From Actinomycetota bacterium (lineage in GTDB: Bacteria; Actinomycetota; Acidimicrobiia; IMCC26256; JACDBD01), in NCBI GenBank assembly GCA_013695115.1, contig JACDBD010000376.1:1-5834 (forward strand): 5,834 bases of DNA. The letters run 5' to 3'. Of this stretch, positions 1-5,834 are shown piece after piece (positions within the stretch are counted from its first letter, which is position 1; each line of letters opens with the position of its first letter). Position numbers and translations under genes: made by a program. Below the pieces are notes generated by a model. The model ran no database searches. It was not told where the DNA came from and worked only from the letters and a program-made list of their open reading frames with translations.

Positions 1-798
<798 letters not shown>

Positions 799-821
799 AC
801 TCGACCCGCCCCACACCCACG

Positions 822-848
822 AACGAGCGCCCTTCGGGGCGTTCGTTT
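822..848 (+). terminator. Intrinsic terminator of groEL
   Basis: An 11-bp stem (822-832 with 837-847) contains one G-U pair and closes on a TTCG loop flanked by C and G, the especially stable cUUCGg tetraloop. A short T run (846-848) ends the structure. It lies directly behind the groEL stop. The T tract is short, as is common in high-GC genomes, so termination is likely but efficiency is unknown. Confidence 0.8.
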
Positions 849-864
849 CGCGCGAGTGGGGCGG

Positions 865-878
865 TACCCTCGGGCGCA
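865..878 (+). promoter_or_regulatory. Probable -10 element of a leaderless hemQ promoter
   Basis: TACCCT (865-870) fits the actinobacterial TAnnnT -10 pattern and is followed by 7 bases before the hemQ ATG, so transcription would start at or next to the A of the start codon. No Shine-Dalgarno sequence precedes the ATG, as expected for a leaderless mRNA. A weak -35 candidate, TTCGTT (842-847), sits 17 bases upstream and overlaps the 3' arm of the groEL terminator. The -10 match and spacing are seen directly; leaderless transcription is inferred. Confidence 0.55.
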
Positions 879-1567
879 TGGAACCGGTGACGCCGTCCGA
901 AGGGTGGGGCGCTCTCCATCTCTTCTACCGGGTGGACCGCGAGCGGGCCGAGCGCGAGCCCGGTGGCGCGAAGCGGGTGCTCGACGCGGTGGCGTCGCTC
1001 GAGGCCGACGAGCATCAGGCTCTGTGCTTCGCCGTCCTGGGTCACAAGGCCGATTTCGGCGTCATGGCGCTCGGGCCCGATCTCGCCCGGCTCCAGGCGT
1101 TCGAGCAGGAGCTCGCGGCCGCGCCGCTCGCACCGTCGTGGTCGTACGTATCGCTCACCGAGCGATCGGAGTACACCTCCGACGAGGAGCGGGCGCGCCA
1201 GCGCCTGTACCCGCGGCTGCCGTTGAAGAACGCGATCTGCTTCTACCCGATGTCGAAGCGCCGCGACCCGGAGGCCAATTGGTACGCGCTGCCGTTCGAG
1301 GAGCGCAAGCAGCTCATGGAGGGCCACGGGCGCATCGGGCGCTCCTATGCCGGACGCGTCCTCCAGCTCATCACCGGCTCGGTCGGGCTCGACGACTGGG
1401 AATGGGGGGTCACCCTGCTGGCCGACGACCCTGCGGTCCTCAAGGAGATCGTCTACGAGATGCGGTTCGACGAGGTGTCGGCCCGCTACGCCGACTTCGG
1501 GCCGTTTTTCACCGGGCTACTGCTCGAGCCGCCGGAGGCGCTCCGACGCGTCGGGCTGGCCGACTGA
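878..1567 (+). CDS. hemQ: Coproheme decarboxylase HemQ/ChdC (chlorite dismutase family)
   Basis: Cytosolic haem-synthesis enzyme, 229 residues, typical size for the family. It oxidatively decarboxylates two propionates of Fe-coproporphyrin III with H2O2 to give haem b, the last step of the coproporphyrin-dependent pathway of Gram-positive bacteria. The C-terminal half is diagnostic: FYPMSKRR (122-129) contains the catalytic tyrosine (Y123, equivalent to Y147 of Listeria and Y145 of Staphylococcus) and the propionate-contacting M/K. EGHGRIGRSYAGR contains the proximal haem ligand H150, followed by LQLITGSVGLDDWEWGVTL. Q163 lies 13 residues after H150, the same spacing as H174/Q187 in Listeria, where chlorite-degrading relatives have Arg; this supports HemQ rather than true chlorite dismutase. 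The ATG is chosen because it fits the leaderless promoter and the family N-terminus (GWGALHLFYRVD). No other haem gene is visible. The stop overlaps the next start (TGATG). Confidence 0.95.
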   Translation: MEPVTPSEGWGALHLFYRVDRERAEREPGGAKRVLDAVASLEADEHQALCFAVLGHKADFGVMALGPDLARLQAFEQELAAAPLAPSWSYVSLTERSEYTSDEERARQRLYPRLPLKNAICFYPMSKRRDPEANWYALPFEERKQLMEGHGRIGRSYAGRVLQLITGSVGLDDWEWGVTLLADDPAVLKEIVYEMRFDEVSARYADFGPFFTGLLLEPPEALRRVGLAD

Positions 1568-1809
1568 TGCCGACGCTCCGCCTGTTCGTCTCGTTTCCGG
1601 AGCAGCTGGTCGACCGACCGCTGATCTACGAGGTCATCAAGAAGTTCGATGTCGTGCCGAACATCCGGCGCGCCAACGTCGAGGACCACTCCGGATGGGT
1701 GATCCTCGAGATGAACGGCGACACTACGCGGCTCGACGCGTCGGTCGCCTATCTCGAGGAGCTCGGCTGCACGGTGAACCGGATGGAAGGCGACGTCCTC
1801 GAATCGTGA
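1567..1809 (+). CDS. Small stand-alone NIL-domain (ACT-like) protein
   Basis: An 80-residue protein made up of essentially one NIL-type domain, the ferredoxin-like/ACT-related fold best known as the C-terminal substrate-sensing domain of the methionine importer ATPase MetN. The pattern visible is LRLFVSFPEQLVDRPLIYEVIKKFDVVPNIRRANVE..., then GWVILEMNGD and a final helix AYLEELGCTV, in line with beta-alpha-beta-beta-alpha-beta. There is no ATPase, membrane segment or iron-sulfur motif, so it is not MetN itself. Single-domain NIL proteins occur in actinobacteria, and their ligand is generally unknown. The ATG overlaps the hemQ stop by one base (TGATG) with no clear ribosome-binding site, pointing to translational coupling. 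A ligand-binding or regulatory role is only inferred from the fold. Confidence 0.8.
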   Translation: MPTLRLFVSFPEQLVDRPLIYEVIKKFDVVPNIRRANVEDHSGWVILEMNGDTTRLDASVAYLEELGCTVNRMEGDVLES

Positions 1810-2087
1810 GGATCGTCGCGACATCTGTCTTCGAGCGGGTCGTCTACTACTGCGCCTGCCTCGACGAGCGCGACCCCGCCCATCCCGTCCTCGAGGTCGA
1901 CGCCCTGCTCCGCGAGGATGACGCCGACGGGCCCCTGCTGCTCCCCGTCGCTGACTACAAGCGCATGATCGGCTTCGACGTCGCCAAGGCCAATCTGTCC
2001 GGCTTCCGGTCGGCCGGGCGTACCGAGTCGCGCGACGGCGTCGAGTATCTGGCGTTCCCGGTTTGGAAGCGAACGCGAGAGCAGTGA
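1806..2087 (+). CDS. Uncharacterised 93-residue protein
   Basis: I do not recognise this family. The GTG start at 1806 makes a 4-base GTGA overlap with the stop of the NIL gene; the same frame is open further upstream, but an earlier start would run deep into neighbouring genes. The product starts MRIVATSVFERVVYYCACLDERD, with two cysteines in YYCAC, then an acidic middle (EVDALLREDDADG), a PVADYKRMIGFDVAKANLSGF stretch and a basic end (VWKRTREQ). It has no signal peptide or transmembrane segment. Codon use is third-position GC-rich like its neighbours, supporting real coding. Its position in an overlap-linked chain with hemQ, and a GTGA overlap with the following gene, suggest co-translation. 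The C-A-C pair is not a recognisable metal site by itself. Confidence 0.65.
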   Translation: MRIVATSVFERVVYYCACLDERDPAHPVLEVDALLREDDADGPLLLPVADYKRMIGFDVAKANLSGFRSAGRTESRDGVEYLAFPVWKRTREQ

Positions 2088-2551
2088 ACGATGGGTTGAC
2101 GGTCGCGCGGCTCTACGAAACGGGAGAAGCGATCGTGGCCGGCGTCGAGCGGTGCCTGCCGCGGTGGGCCGAGCGCCAGGTCGAGCGCATCCTCGATGCC
2201 TGGGGCCGACTCGATCCCGACGCCCGGACACGCGCGCTCGAGGACGCCCGCGCCGCCGGGGTCGCCGCGACGGCGCGAGTTGGCGCGGACCTTCGCGCGC
2301 TCCTCGCCACGCCGGTCGCGGAGCAGCGCGCGACCCCGCTCGAAGTCGTGCGGAGCGCCTACCGCGAGCCCACGGAAGTGCTGGCGGCGCTCGGAGTGCC
2401 GCCGGTCGTCCGCGACCAATTCGACGAACGGGCCTGGCCCGGCGACCGCTATGGGCTGGTCCCGCGCACCCTCGGTGACCTGGGCGACGACGACCTTGCG
2501 CCCCTCCACCTCGCCTGGGGCCTGGCCAAGGCGGCGGTACTTCGCGGCTGA
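2084..2551 (+). CDS. Uncharacterised 155-residue helical protein
   Basis: The function is not recognised. The GTG at 2084 overlaps the previous stop as GTGA, the same junction as one gene upstream, and is preferred over an in-frame TTG at 2063 that has no better ribosome-binding site. The first about 80 residues look mainly helical and rich in Ala/Arg/Glu (VARLYETGEAIVAGVERCLPRWAERQVERILDAW). The C-terminal part has a more distinctive pattern: TPLEVVRSAYREPTEVL, then RDQFDERAWPGDRYGLVPRTLGDL and a closing helix HLAWGLAKAAVLRG. A segment of this kind, acidic/aromatic with D-x-Y-x-L-x-P followed by a W-G-x-A-K helix, seems familiar to me from unnamed actinobacterial proteins, but I cannot attach a family name. 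No membrane segment is seen. It is the last gene of the hemQ chain; no clear terminator follows. Confidence 0.7.
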   Translation: MNDGLTVARLYETGEAIVAGVERCLPRWAERQVERILDAWGRLDPDARTRALEDARAAGVAATARVGADLRALLATPVAEQRATPLEVVRSAYREPTEVLAALGVPPVVRDQFDERAWPGDRYGLVPRTLGDLGDDDLAPLHLAWGLAKAAVLRG

Positions 2552-2570
2552 CGCGGCTTTTCGGGCGTAG

Positions 2571-2894
2571 CTCGCGCACGCCGACACCCCCCCGCACGTC
2601 GCCGCTGCCCTGGCGGCAAGCGGGACGGACCCCTCGAAGCTCACGCTCGAGATCACCGAGAACGTGCTGATGGACGATGCCGAGAGCACCATGGGCGCGA
2701 TCACCGCGCGGCGCGACCTCGGCGTCGGGTTCAGCATCGACGACTTCGGCACCGGGTACTCGTCGCTGGGCTACCTGAAGCGCTTCCCCGTCGACTCGGT
2801 CGAGACCGAGCGCGAGCTCGAAGAGCCGGTGGCCCTCGGGTGCGACACCGCCCAGGGCTTCTACTTCGCCGAGCCCGAGGCCGCCGCCGACATG
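2571..2894 (+). pseudogene. Remnant of an EAL-domain (c-di-GMP phosphodiesterase) gene, truncated and internally deleted
   Basis: Frame 3 reads LAHADTPPHVAAALAASGTDPSKLTLEITENVLMDD, then SIDDFGTGYSSLGYLKRFPVDSV, then directly VETERELEEPVALGCDTAQGFYFAEP. In intact EAL domains FPVD is followed by the K-I-D motif and about 45-50 residues before AEGVET. That segment, with the catalytic Lys and Glu, is missing here, with the join near 2799 in frame. The N-terminal half with the EAL motif is also absent: a TAG (2568-2570) sits where the family usually has Gln (R-Q-L), and there is no start codon before it. DDFGTGYSS (2739-2765) is intact. The frame continues to a stop at 3018-3020 through non-homologous sequence that includes the hairpin element. 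It cannot be an active phosphodiesterase; it is a relic of a larger, probably GGDEF-EAL, signalling gene. Confidence 0.85.
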
Positions 2895-2925
2895 CACGGC
2901 GTCCGCCCGGCGTGCTCGTCTAACT

Positions 2926-3015
2926 CTCTGGTCGCGGTCGCTTCGCTCGCCGCTCCGCACGCAGCTGGCAATCCGGCGGCGGGGAAACCCCGCCGCCTGT
3001 TCGTGGATGGCAGCT
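2926..3015 (-). repeat. Copy A of a ~90-bp hairpin-containing repeat (inverted relative to copy B)
   Basis: Read on the minus strand it has AGCTGCCATC (3015-3006), an 8-base spacer, a perfect GC hairpin (2997-2975), a variable 9-base link, then a 40-base conserved block (2965-2926) containing AGCGGCGAGCGAAGCGA and ending CGCGACCAGAG. Copy B at 4752-4845 has the same parts in the same order on the + strand; the 40-base blocks differ by one substitution and one extra G. The element lies between the EAL relic and the amtB operator. It encodes no convincing peptide, and its nature (REP-like or miniature mobile repeat) is inferred. Confidence 0.75.
2975..2997. terminator. GC-rich perfect hairpin inside copy A, possible terminator
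   Basis: GGCGGCGGGG (2975-2984) pairs perfectly with CCCCGCCGCC (2988-2997) around an AAA loop. No T tract follows on either strand (TGTTCG on +), so it is not a textbook intrinsic terminator. It could still separate the hemQ-side transcripts from amtB. It forms the central part of the repeat element. Confidence 0.45.
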
Positions 3016-3026
3016 GCTAGCTGCCA
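3008..3026. repeat. Short palindrome next to the amtB operator
   Basis: TGGCAGCT (3008-3015) and AGCTGCCA (3019-3026) form an 8-bp perfect inverted repeat with a 3-base centre (GCT). Its left arm is the conserved AGCTGCCATC end of repeat copy A, and it ends two bases before the first GlnR half-site. It may be an extra protein-binding site or just the boundary of the repeat; nothing in the sequence decides this. Confidence 0.5.
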
Positions 3027-3027
3027 G

Positions 3028-3065
3028 TTCACACAGCCGAAACAATCGCGCCACCGCGCTGAAAC
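3028..3065 (+). promoter_or_regulatory. Tandem GlnR-binding boxes upstream of amtB
   Basis: Four half-sites appear at an exact 11-base period: TTCAC (3028), GAAAC (3039), GCCAC (3050) and GAAAC (3061), each separated by six bases. This is the gTnAC-n6-GaAAC-n6 arrangement, repeated twice, known for the OmpR-type nitrogen regulator GlnR of Streptomyces and mycobacteria at amtB and glnA. Both b-sites are perfect GAAAC; each a-site has one mismatch (T for G in the first, C for T in the second). The site ends 53 bases before the amtB start chosen here. GlnR would activate amtB under nitrogen limitation. A weak -10 candidate is CAGGCT (3075-3080). The glnR gene is not in the window. Confidence 0.82.
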
Positions 3066-3105
3066 AGGCCCCCGTCAGGCTGTCCCGAGTCTGAGGTCAC
3101 TCGGA

Positions 3106-3113
3106 AGGGGAGG
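3106..3113 (+). promoter_or_regulatory. Ribosome-binding site deciding the amtB start
   Basis: AGGGGAGG is a strong Shine-Dalgarno match. Its last base is the first G of an upstream in-frame GTG (3113), which would be too close to serve as start. The next in-frame GTG at 3119 lies five bases after the motif, a normal spacing. Confidence 0.7.
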
Positions 3114-3118
3114 TGACG

Positions 3119-4360
3119 GTGGAGATCAACACGGGCGATACCGCCTGGGTCCTGGCATCGGCGGCACTGGTGCTCTTCATGACCCCGGGGCTGGCCCTCT
3201 TCTACGGGGGGATGGTCCGGTCCAAGAACATCCTGGCCATGCTCATGCAGAACTTCTTCTGCATGGGTCTCGTCAGCGTCATCTGGGCCGCGCTGACCTA
3301 CTCGTTGGCCTTCCACGGCACCGGCAAGTACCTCGGTGACCTCGACCTGGCGTGGATGCGTGACGTCGCCACCACCCAACCCACCGGGTTCGCGCTGACC
3401 ATCCCACCGCTGGCATTCCTGGCCTTCCAGCTCATGTTCGCCATCATCACGCCGGCTCTCATCACGGGCGCGATCGCCGACCGGATGAAGTGGCTGGGGT
3501 GGGTCCTCTTCCTCGCGCTGTGGGCGATCCTGGTGTACGCGCCCGTCGCGCACTGGGTGTTCTCACCCGCCGGCTGGCTCTTCAAGCGAGGCGCGCTCGA
3601 CTTCGCCGGTGGGACCGTGGTCCACGTCAACGCCGGTATCGCGGCGTTGGCGGCGGTGCTCGTCCTCGGTAAGCGGAAGGGATGGCCCCACCACCCCATG
3701 CCGCCCCACTCGCTCCCGTTCACCCTTCTCGGTGCGGGCATCCTGTGGTTCGGCTGGTACGGGTTCAACGCCGGGTCGGCTTTGGCCGGCAACGCCCTCG
3801 CCGCCCAAGCCCTTGTGAACACCCACATGGCCGCGGCCGCAGCGATGCTCGGGTGGCTGATCGTGGAGCGGCTCAAGTCGGGCCACGCCACCACCCTGGG
3901 GGCGGCCTCGGGCCTCGTCGCCGGGTTGGTCGCGATCACGCCCTGCGCCGGCTTCGTCGCCGGCATGGCCCCGATCTACATCGGGTTGATCGCGGGGGCG
4001 CTCTGCTACCTCGCGGTCAGTCTGAAGTTCCGGTTCGGCTACGACGATTCGCTCGATGTGGTCGGCGTCCACCTGGTCGGCGGCATCGTCGGGTCGCTCC
4101 TGCTCGGCCTCTTCGCGGATGTGAGCATCAACGAGTTCGGGCGCGACGGCGTCTTCCTGGACGGAGGCTGGGGCCTCTTCGGCGACCAACTCGTCGCTGT
4201 CGGCGCCACGATCGTCTACTCCTTCGTGGTGACGTTCGCGATCGTCTTCGTGCTCGACAAGGTGATCCCCGGTGGGATCCGGGTCACCGAGGAGGACGAG
4301 GAGACGGGTCTCGACCAGACCCAGCACGCCGAGACCGGCTACGCCTTCGAGCGCGTGTGA
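3119..4360 (+). CDS. amtB: Ammonium channel/transporter AmtB
   Basis: Inner-membrane ammonium channel of the Amt/Mep/Rh family, expected as a trimer with 11 transmembrane helices; 413 residues from the GTG at 3119, chosen from the ribosome-binding site. Residue numbers count from there. The N-terminus is TAWVLASAALVLFMTPGLALFYGGMVRSKN. The pore residues are visible: gate Phe F107 in FQLMFAIITPALI, D161 and first twin-His H169 in ALDFAGGTVVHVNAG, second twin-His H318 in DDSLDVVGVHLVGGIVG. The position of E. coli W148 is Phe (AHWVF, F148), which I recall from other actinobacterial Amts. The cytosolic tail (GGIRVTEEDEETGLDQTQHAETGYAFERV in outline) keeps the conserved GLD...H.E.AY pattern used in PII docking. 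No cleavable signal peptide is obvious. It is followed after 30 bases by glnB, forming an operon behind the GlnR operator. Confidence 0.97.
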   Translation: MEINTGDTAWVLASAALVLFMTPGLALFYGGMVRSKNILAMLMQNFFCMGLVSVIWAALTYSLAFHGTGKYLGDLDLAWMRDVATTQPTGFALTIPPLAFLAFQLMFAIITPALITGAIADRMKWLGWVLFLALWAILVYAPVAHWVFSPAGWLFKRGALDFAGGTVVHVNAGIAALAAVLVLGKRKGWPHHPMPPHSLPFTLLGAGILWFGWYGFNAGSALAGNALAAQALVNTHMAAAAAMLGWLIVERLKSGHATTLGAASGLVAGLVAITPCAGFVAGMAPIYIGLIAGALCYLAVSLKFRFGYDDSLDVVGVHLVGGIVGSLLLGLFADVSINEFGRDGVFLDGGWGLFGDQLVAVGATIVYSFVVTFAIVFVLDKVIPGGIRVTEEDEETGLDQTQHAETGYAFERV

Positions 4361-4729
<369 letters not shown>

Positions 4730-4751
4730 TTTCCTTCTAGGGTAGGGAAGG

Positions 4752-4845
4752 AGCTGCCATCGGCCTATCCGGGGGCCGGGTCTTCCCGGCCCCCGCGGCA
4801 ACCGGCTGCGTGCGGGAGCGGCGAGCGAAGCGAGCGCGACCAGAG
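4752..4845 (+). repeat. Copy B of the ~90-bp hairpin-containing repeat (inverted relative to copy A)
   Basis: In + orientation it has AGCTGCCATC (4752-4761), a 9-base spacer, a perfect GC hairpin (4771-4794), a 10-base link, then a 41-base block (4805-4845) that matches copy A (2965-2926) except for one extra G and one C/G change. The hairpin stems of the two copies have different sequences but both are 10 bp and fully paired, with a short T/C-rich loop when read in the same direction. The element fills most of the glnB-glnD gap, and its last bases join the glnD ribosome-binding site. Confidence 0.75.
4770..4795 (+). terminator. GC-rich hairpin between glnB and glnD, possible terminator or attenuator
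   Basis: GGGGGCCGGG (4771-4780) pairs perfectly with CCCGGCCCCC (4785-4794) around TCTT; C4770-G4795 adds an eleventh pair. No T run follows, so full intrinsic termination is uncertain. Its position 40 bases after glnB could reduce read-through into glnD, giving less GlnD than AmtB and PII. Confidence 0.5.
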
Positions 4846-4848
4846 GAG
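4843..4848 (+). promoter_or_regulatory. Ribosome-binding site of glnD
   Basis: GAGGAG sits ten bases before the GTG at 4859. Its first three bases are the end of the conserved block of repeat copy B, so the repeat forms part of the glnD leader. No in-frame ATG or GTG occurs between the hairpin and 4859. Confidence 0.6.
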
Positions 4849-4858
4849 CTGGATCAGA

Positions 4859-5834
4859 GTGGCTGCTCCCGAGAACCTGCGCGCCGCCCGGGCCCGCCTC
4901 ATCGAGGACGCGAGTCGGGGCGGTGCCGCGTTCGGGCGGGCGCTGAGCGAGGTGCTCGACGAGGCATTCGCCGAGATGCTGGGCGGCGTCGAGCTGCCGG
5001 GGCGCTGGACGCTGGTCGGGTTGGGCTCGTACGCCCGGCGCGAGCTGTGCCCCGGCTCCGACATTGACGTGATGTTCCTTCACGACGGCCGCGGCCCGGT
5101 CGACGAAGCGGTCGCGGGGCTGTGGTACCCGCTGTGGGACGCGGGCTTCGTGCTCGGCCAGTCCACCCGGACGGTCAAGGAGGCGCTGGCGCTCGCCGAC
5201 GCCGACCTCGCGGCGCGGACCGCGCTCCTGGAGACCCGCCGGGTCGGTGGGGACGCGGCGCTGGGCCAAGAGCTCGCCGCCCAGGCTCGCCGCCTCGTAC
5301 AGCGCCGGCGCAAGCGGGTCGTGGAGGCGCTGGCGGACGCGGCCGCCGCCCGCGCTGATCGGCCCGGACCGGTGGCCGAGATGCTCGAACCCAACCTCAA
5401 GGACGGCGCCGGCGGCCTGCGCGACATCCAGGCGCTCGGTTGGGCCGGCTGGGCGCTCGGCCCGACCGGCGACGGCGCCGCGCCCGACGTCGGACTGGCG
5501 ACGCTCGTCGCCCGCGGCTATCTCCAACCCGGCGACCTGGACGTGTTGGCCGATGCGAAAGGCGTGCTCCTGCGCGCCCGGGTCGCCCTGCACCGGGTCA
5601 CCGGCGGCCGGTCCGATCTGCTCACGCTCCAGGAACAGGACGCGGTGGCGGCCGCGCTCGACATCACCGATGCCGACGTACTCATCCGCGACGTCGCGGC
5701 TGCTGCGCGCGCGGTGTCCTGGGTCGCGTCCGACGTCTGGTCGCGACTCCGCGCCGCTCAGCGGGGACCGGGCGGCCGGCTGGCCCGACGCGACCGCCAG
5801 CTCGGTGAGGGCGTGTTGCTGCGCGACGGCCGGG
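4859..5834 (+). CDS. glnD: PII nucleotidyltransferase/uridylyl-removing enzyme GlnD, N-terminal part, 3' truncated by window edge
   Basis: Cytosolic bifunctional enzyme that attaches a nucleotide (UMP in enterobacteria, AMP in studied actinobacteria) to PII Tyr51 and removes it again in response to nitrogen status. 325 codons are visible, open to the window end with no stop; the family is usually about 750-900 residues. The nucleotidyltransferase core is clear: GLGSYARRELCPGSDIDVMFL with G56-S57 and metal-binding D68/D70, then LWDAGFVLGQSTRTVKEAL (92-110), and the GlnD-specific EPNLKDGAGGLRDIQALGW (177-195). Together these separate it from other Pol-beta-like transferases. The HD hydrolase and ACT domains would lie beyond the window. 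The GTG start (VAAPENLRAARARL) is chosen from the GAGGAG site; no in-frame upstream start exists before the hairpin. Long minus-strand open frames across it are GC-skew shadows. Confidence 0.95.
   Translation, partial: MAAPENLRAARARLIEDASRGGAAFGRALSEVLDEAFAEMLGGVELPGRWTLVGLGSYARRELCPGSDIDVMFLHDGRGPVDEAVAGLWYPLWDAGFVLGQSTRTVKEALALADADLAARTALLETRRVGGDAALGQELAAQARRLVQRRRKRVVEALADAAAARADRPGPVAEMLEPNLKDGAGGLRDIQALGWAGWALGPTGDGAAPDVGLATLVARGYLQPGDLDVLADAKGVLLRARVALHRVTGGRSDLLTLQEQDAVAAALDITDADVLIRDVAAAARAVSWVASDVWSRLRAAQRGPGGRLARRDRQLGEGVLLRDGR

Noticed and set aside
856..1809. Long open frame reading through hemQ in a different frame into the NIL gene
   Set aside because: Only its last 80 residues (from 1567) are real; the upstream part is out-of-frame Arg/Gly/Ala-rich translation of hemQ.
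2063..2083. TTG at 2063 as start of the 155-residue protein
   Set aside because: The GTG at 2084 gives a GTGA overlap identical to the preceding junction, and the TTG has no supporting ribosome-binding site.
2664..3020. 118-residue open frame as an intact EAL protein
   Set aside because: Homology begins upstream of its possible GTG, key catalytic motifs are missing, and its C-terminal about 40 residues are translated repeat and hairpin sequence.
2926..3026. CRISPR array or tRNA in the gene-free stretch before amtB
   Set aside because: There are no regularly spaced direct repeats and no cloverleaf or T-arm-like sequence; the structure is a single hairpin element.
1749..3032. 427-residue minus-strand open frame across the two orphan genes and the EAL relic
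   Set aside because: Arg/Pro-rich product with no domain; the plus strand has overlap-linked genes and recognisable EAL sequence in the same place.
3113..3118. GTG at 3113 as the amtB start
   Set aside because: It overlaps the Shine-Dalgarno motif; the GTG at 3119 has normal spacing. The difference is only two residues.
4731..4753. Small stem TCCTTC (4732-4737) with GAAGGA (4747-4752) just after glnB
   Set aside because: Only six pairs with a nine-base loop and no T tract; the perfect hairpin 20 bases downstream is the better candidate for transcript ending.

Overview
This is a GC-rich, gene-dense chromosomal window in which every convincing gene lies on the + strand. GroEL2-type chaperonin, HemQ (coproheme decarboxylase), a likely leaderless promoter, and an amtB-glnB/K-glnD cluster behind a GlnR-type operator all point to an actinobacterium. 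A deep-branching high-GC group such as Acidimicrobiia is possible, but that finer placement is inference.

Layout. (1) Bases 1-798 hold the 3' half of groEL, closed by a UUCG-tetraloop terminator. (2) Bases 878-2551 hold four genes linked by stop/start overlaps: hemQ, an 80-residue NIL-domain protein, and two unrecognised proteins of 93 and 155 residues. They look like one translationally coupled unit driven by a TAnnnT promoter whose start site would coincide with the hemQ ATG. (3) Bases 2552-3027 have no intact gene. They hold a decayed, internally deleted piece of an EAL (c-di-GMP phosphodiesterase) domain, then a GC-rich hairpin element. (4) Bases 3028-5834 hold a nitrogen-control operon: two tandem GlnR boxes, amtB (ammonium channel), glnB/glnK (PII protein) and the 5' part of glnD (PII nucleotidyltransferase, running off the window).

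How the genes work together. In the nitrogen operon, GlnR would switch on amtB-glnB(-glnD) under nitrogen limitation. GlnD would modify PII at Tyr51 of the T-loop, and PII would gate AmtB through the conserved C-terminal tail of the channel. HemQ performs the last step of the coproporphyrin-dependent haem pathway; its three small downstream partners have no assigned role in that pathway.

The most unexpected structure is a pair of homologous elements of about 90 bp in opposite orientation, one just upstream of the amtB operator and one between glnB and glnD. They share a nearly identical 40-base block and a 10-base block, but the hairpin between them keeps its pairing with different bases. This suggests a dispersed, structure-conserved repeat family. 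I found no complete new defence or mobile system.
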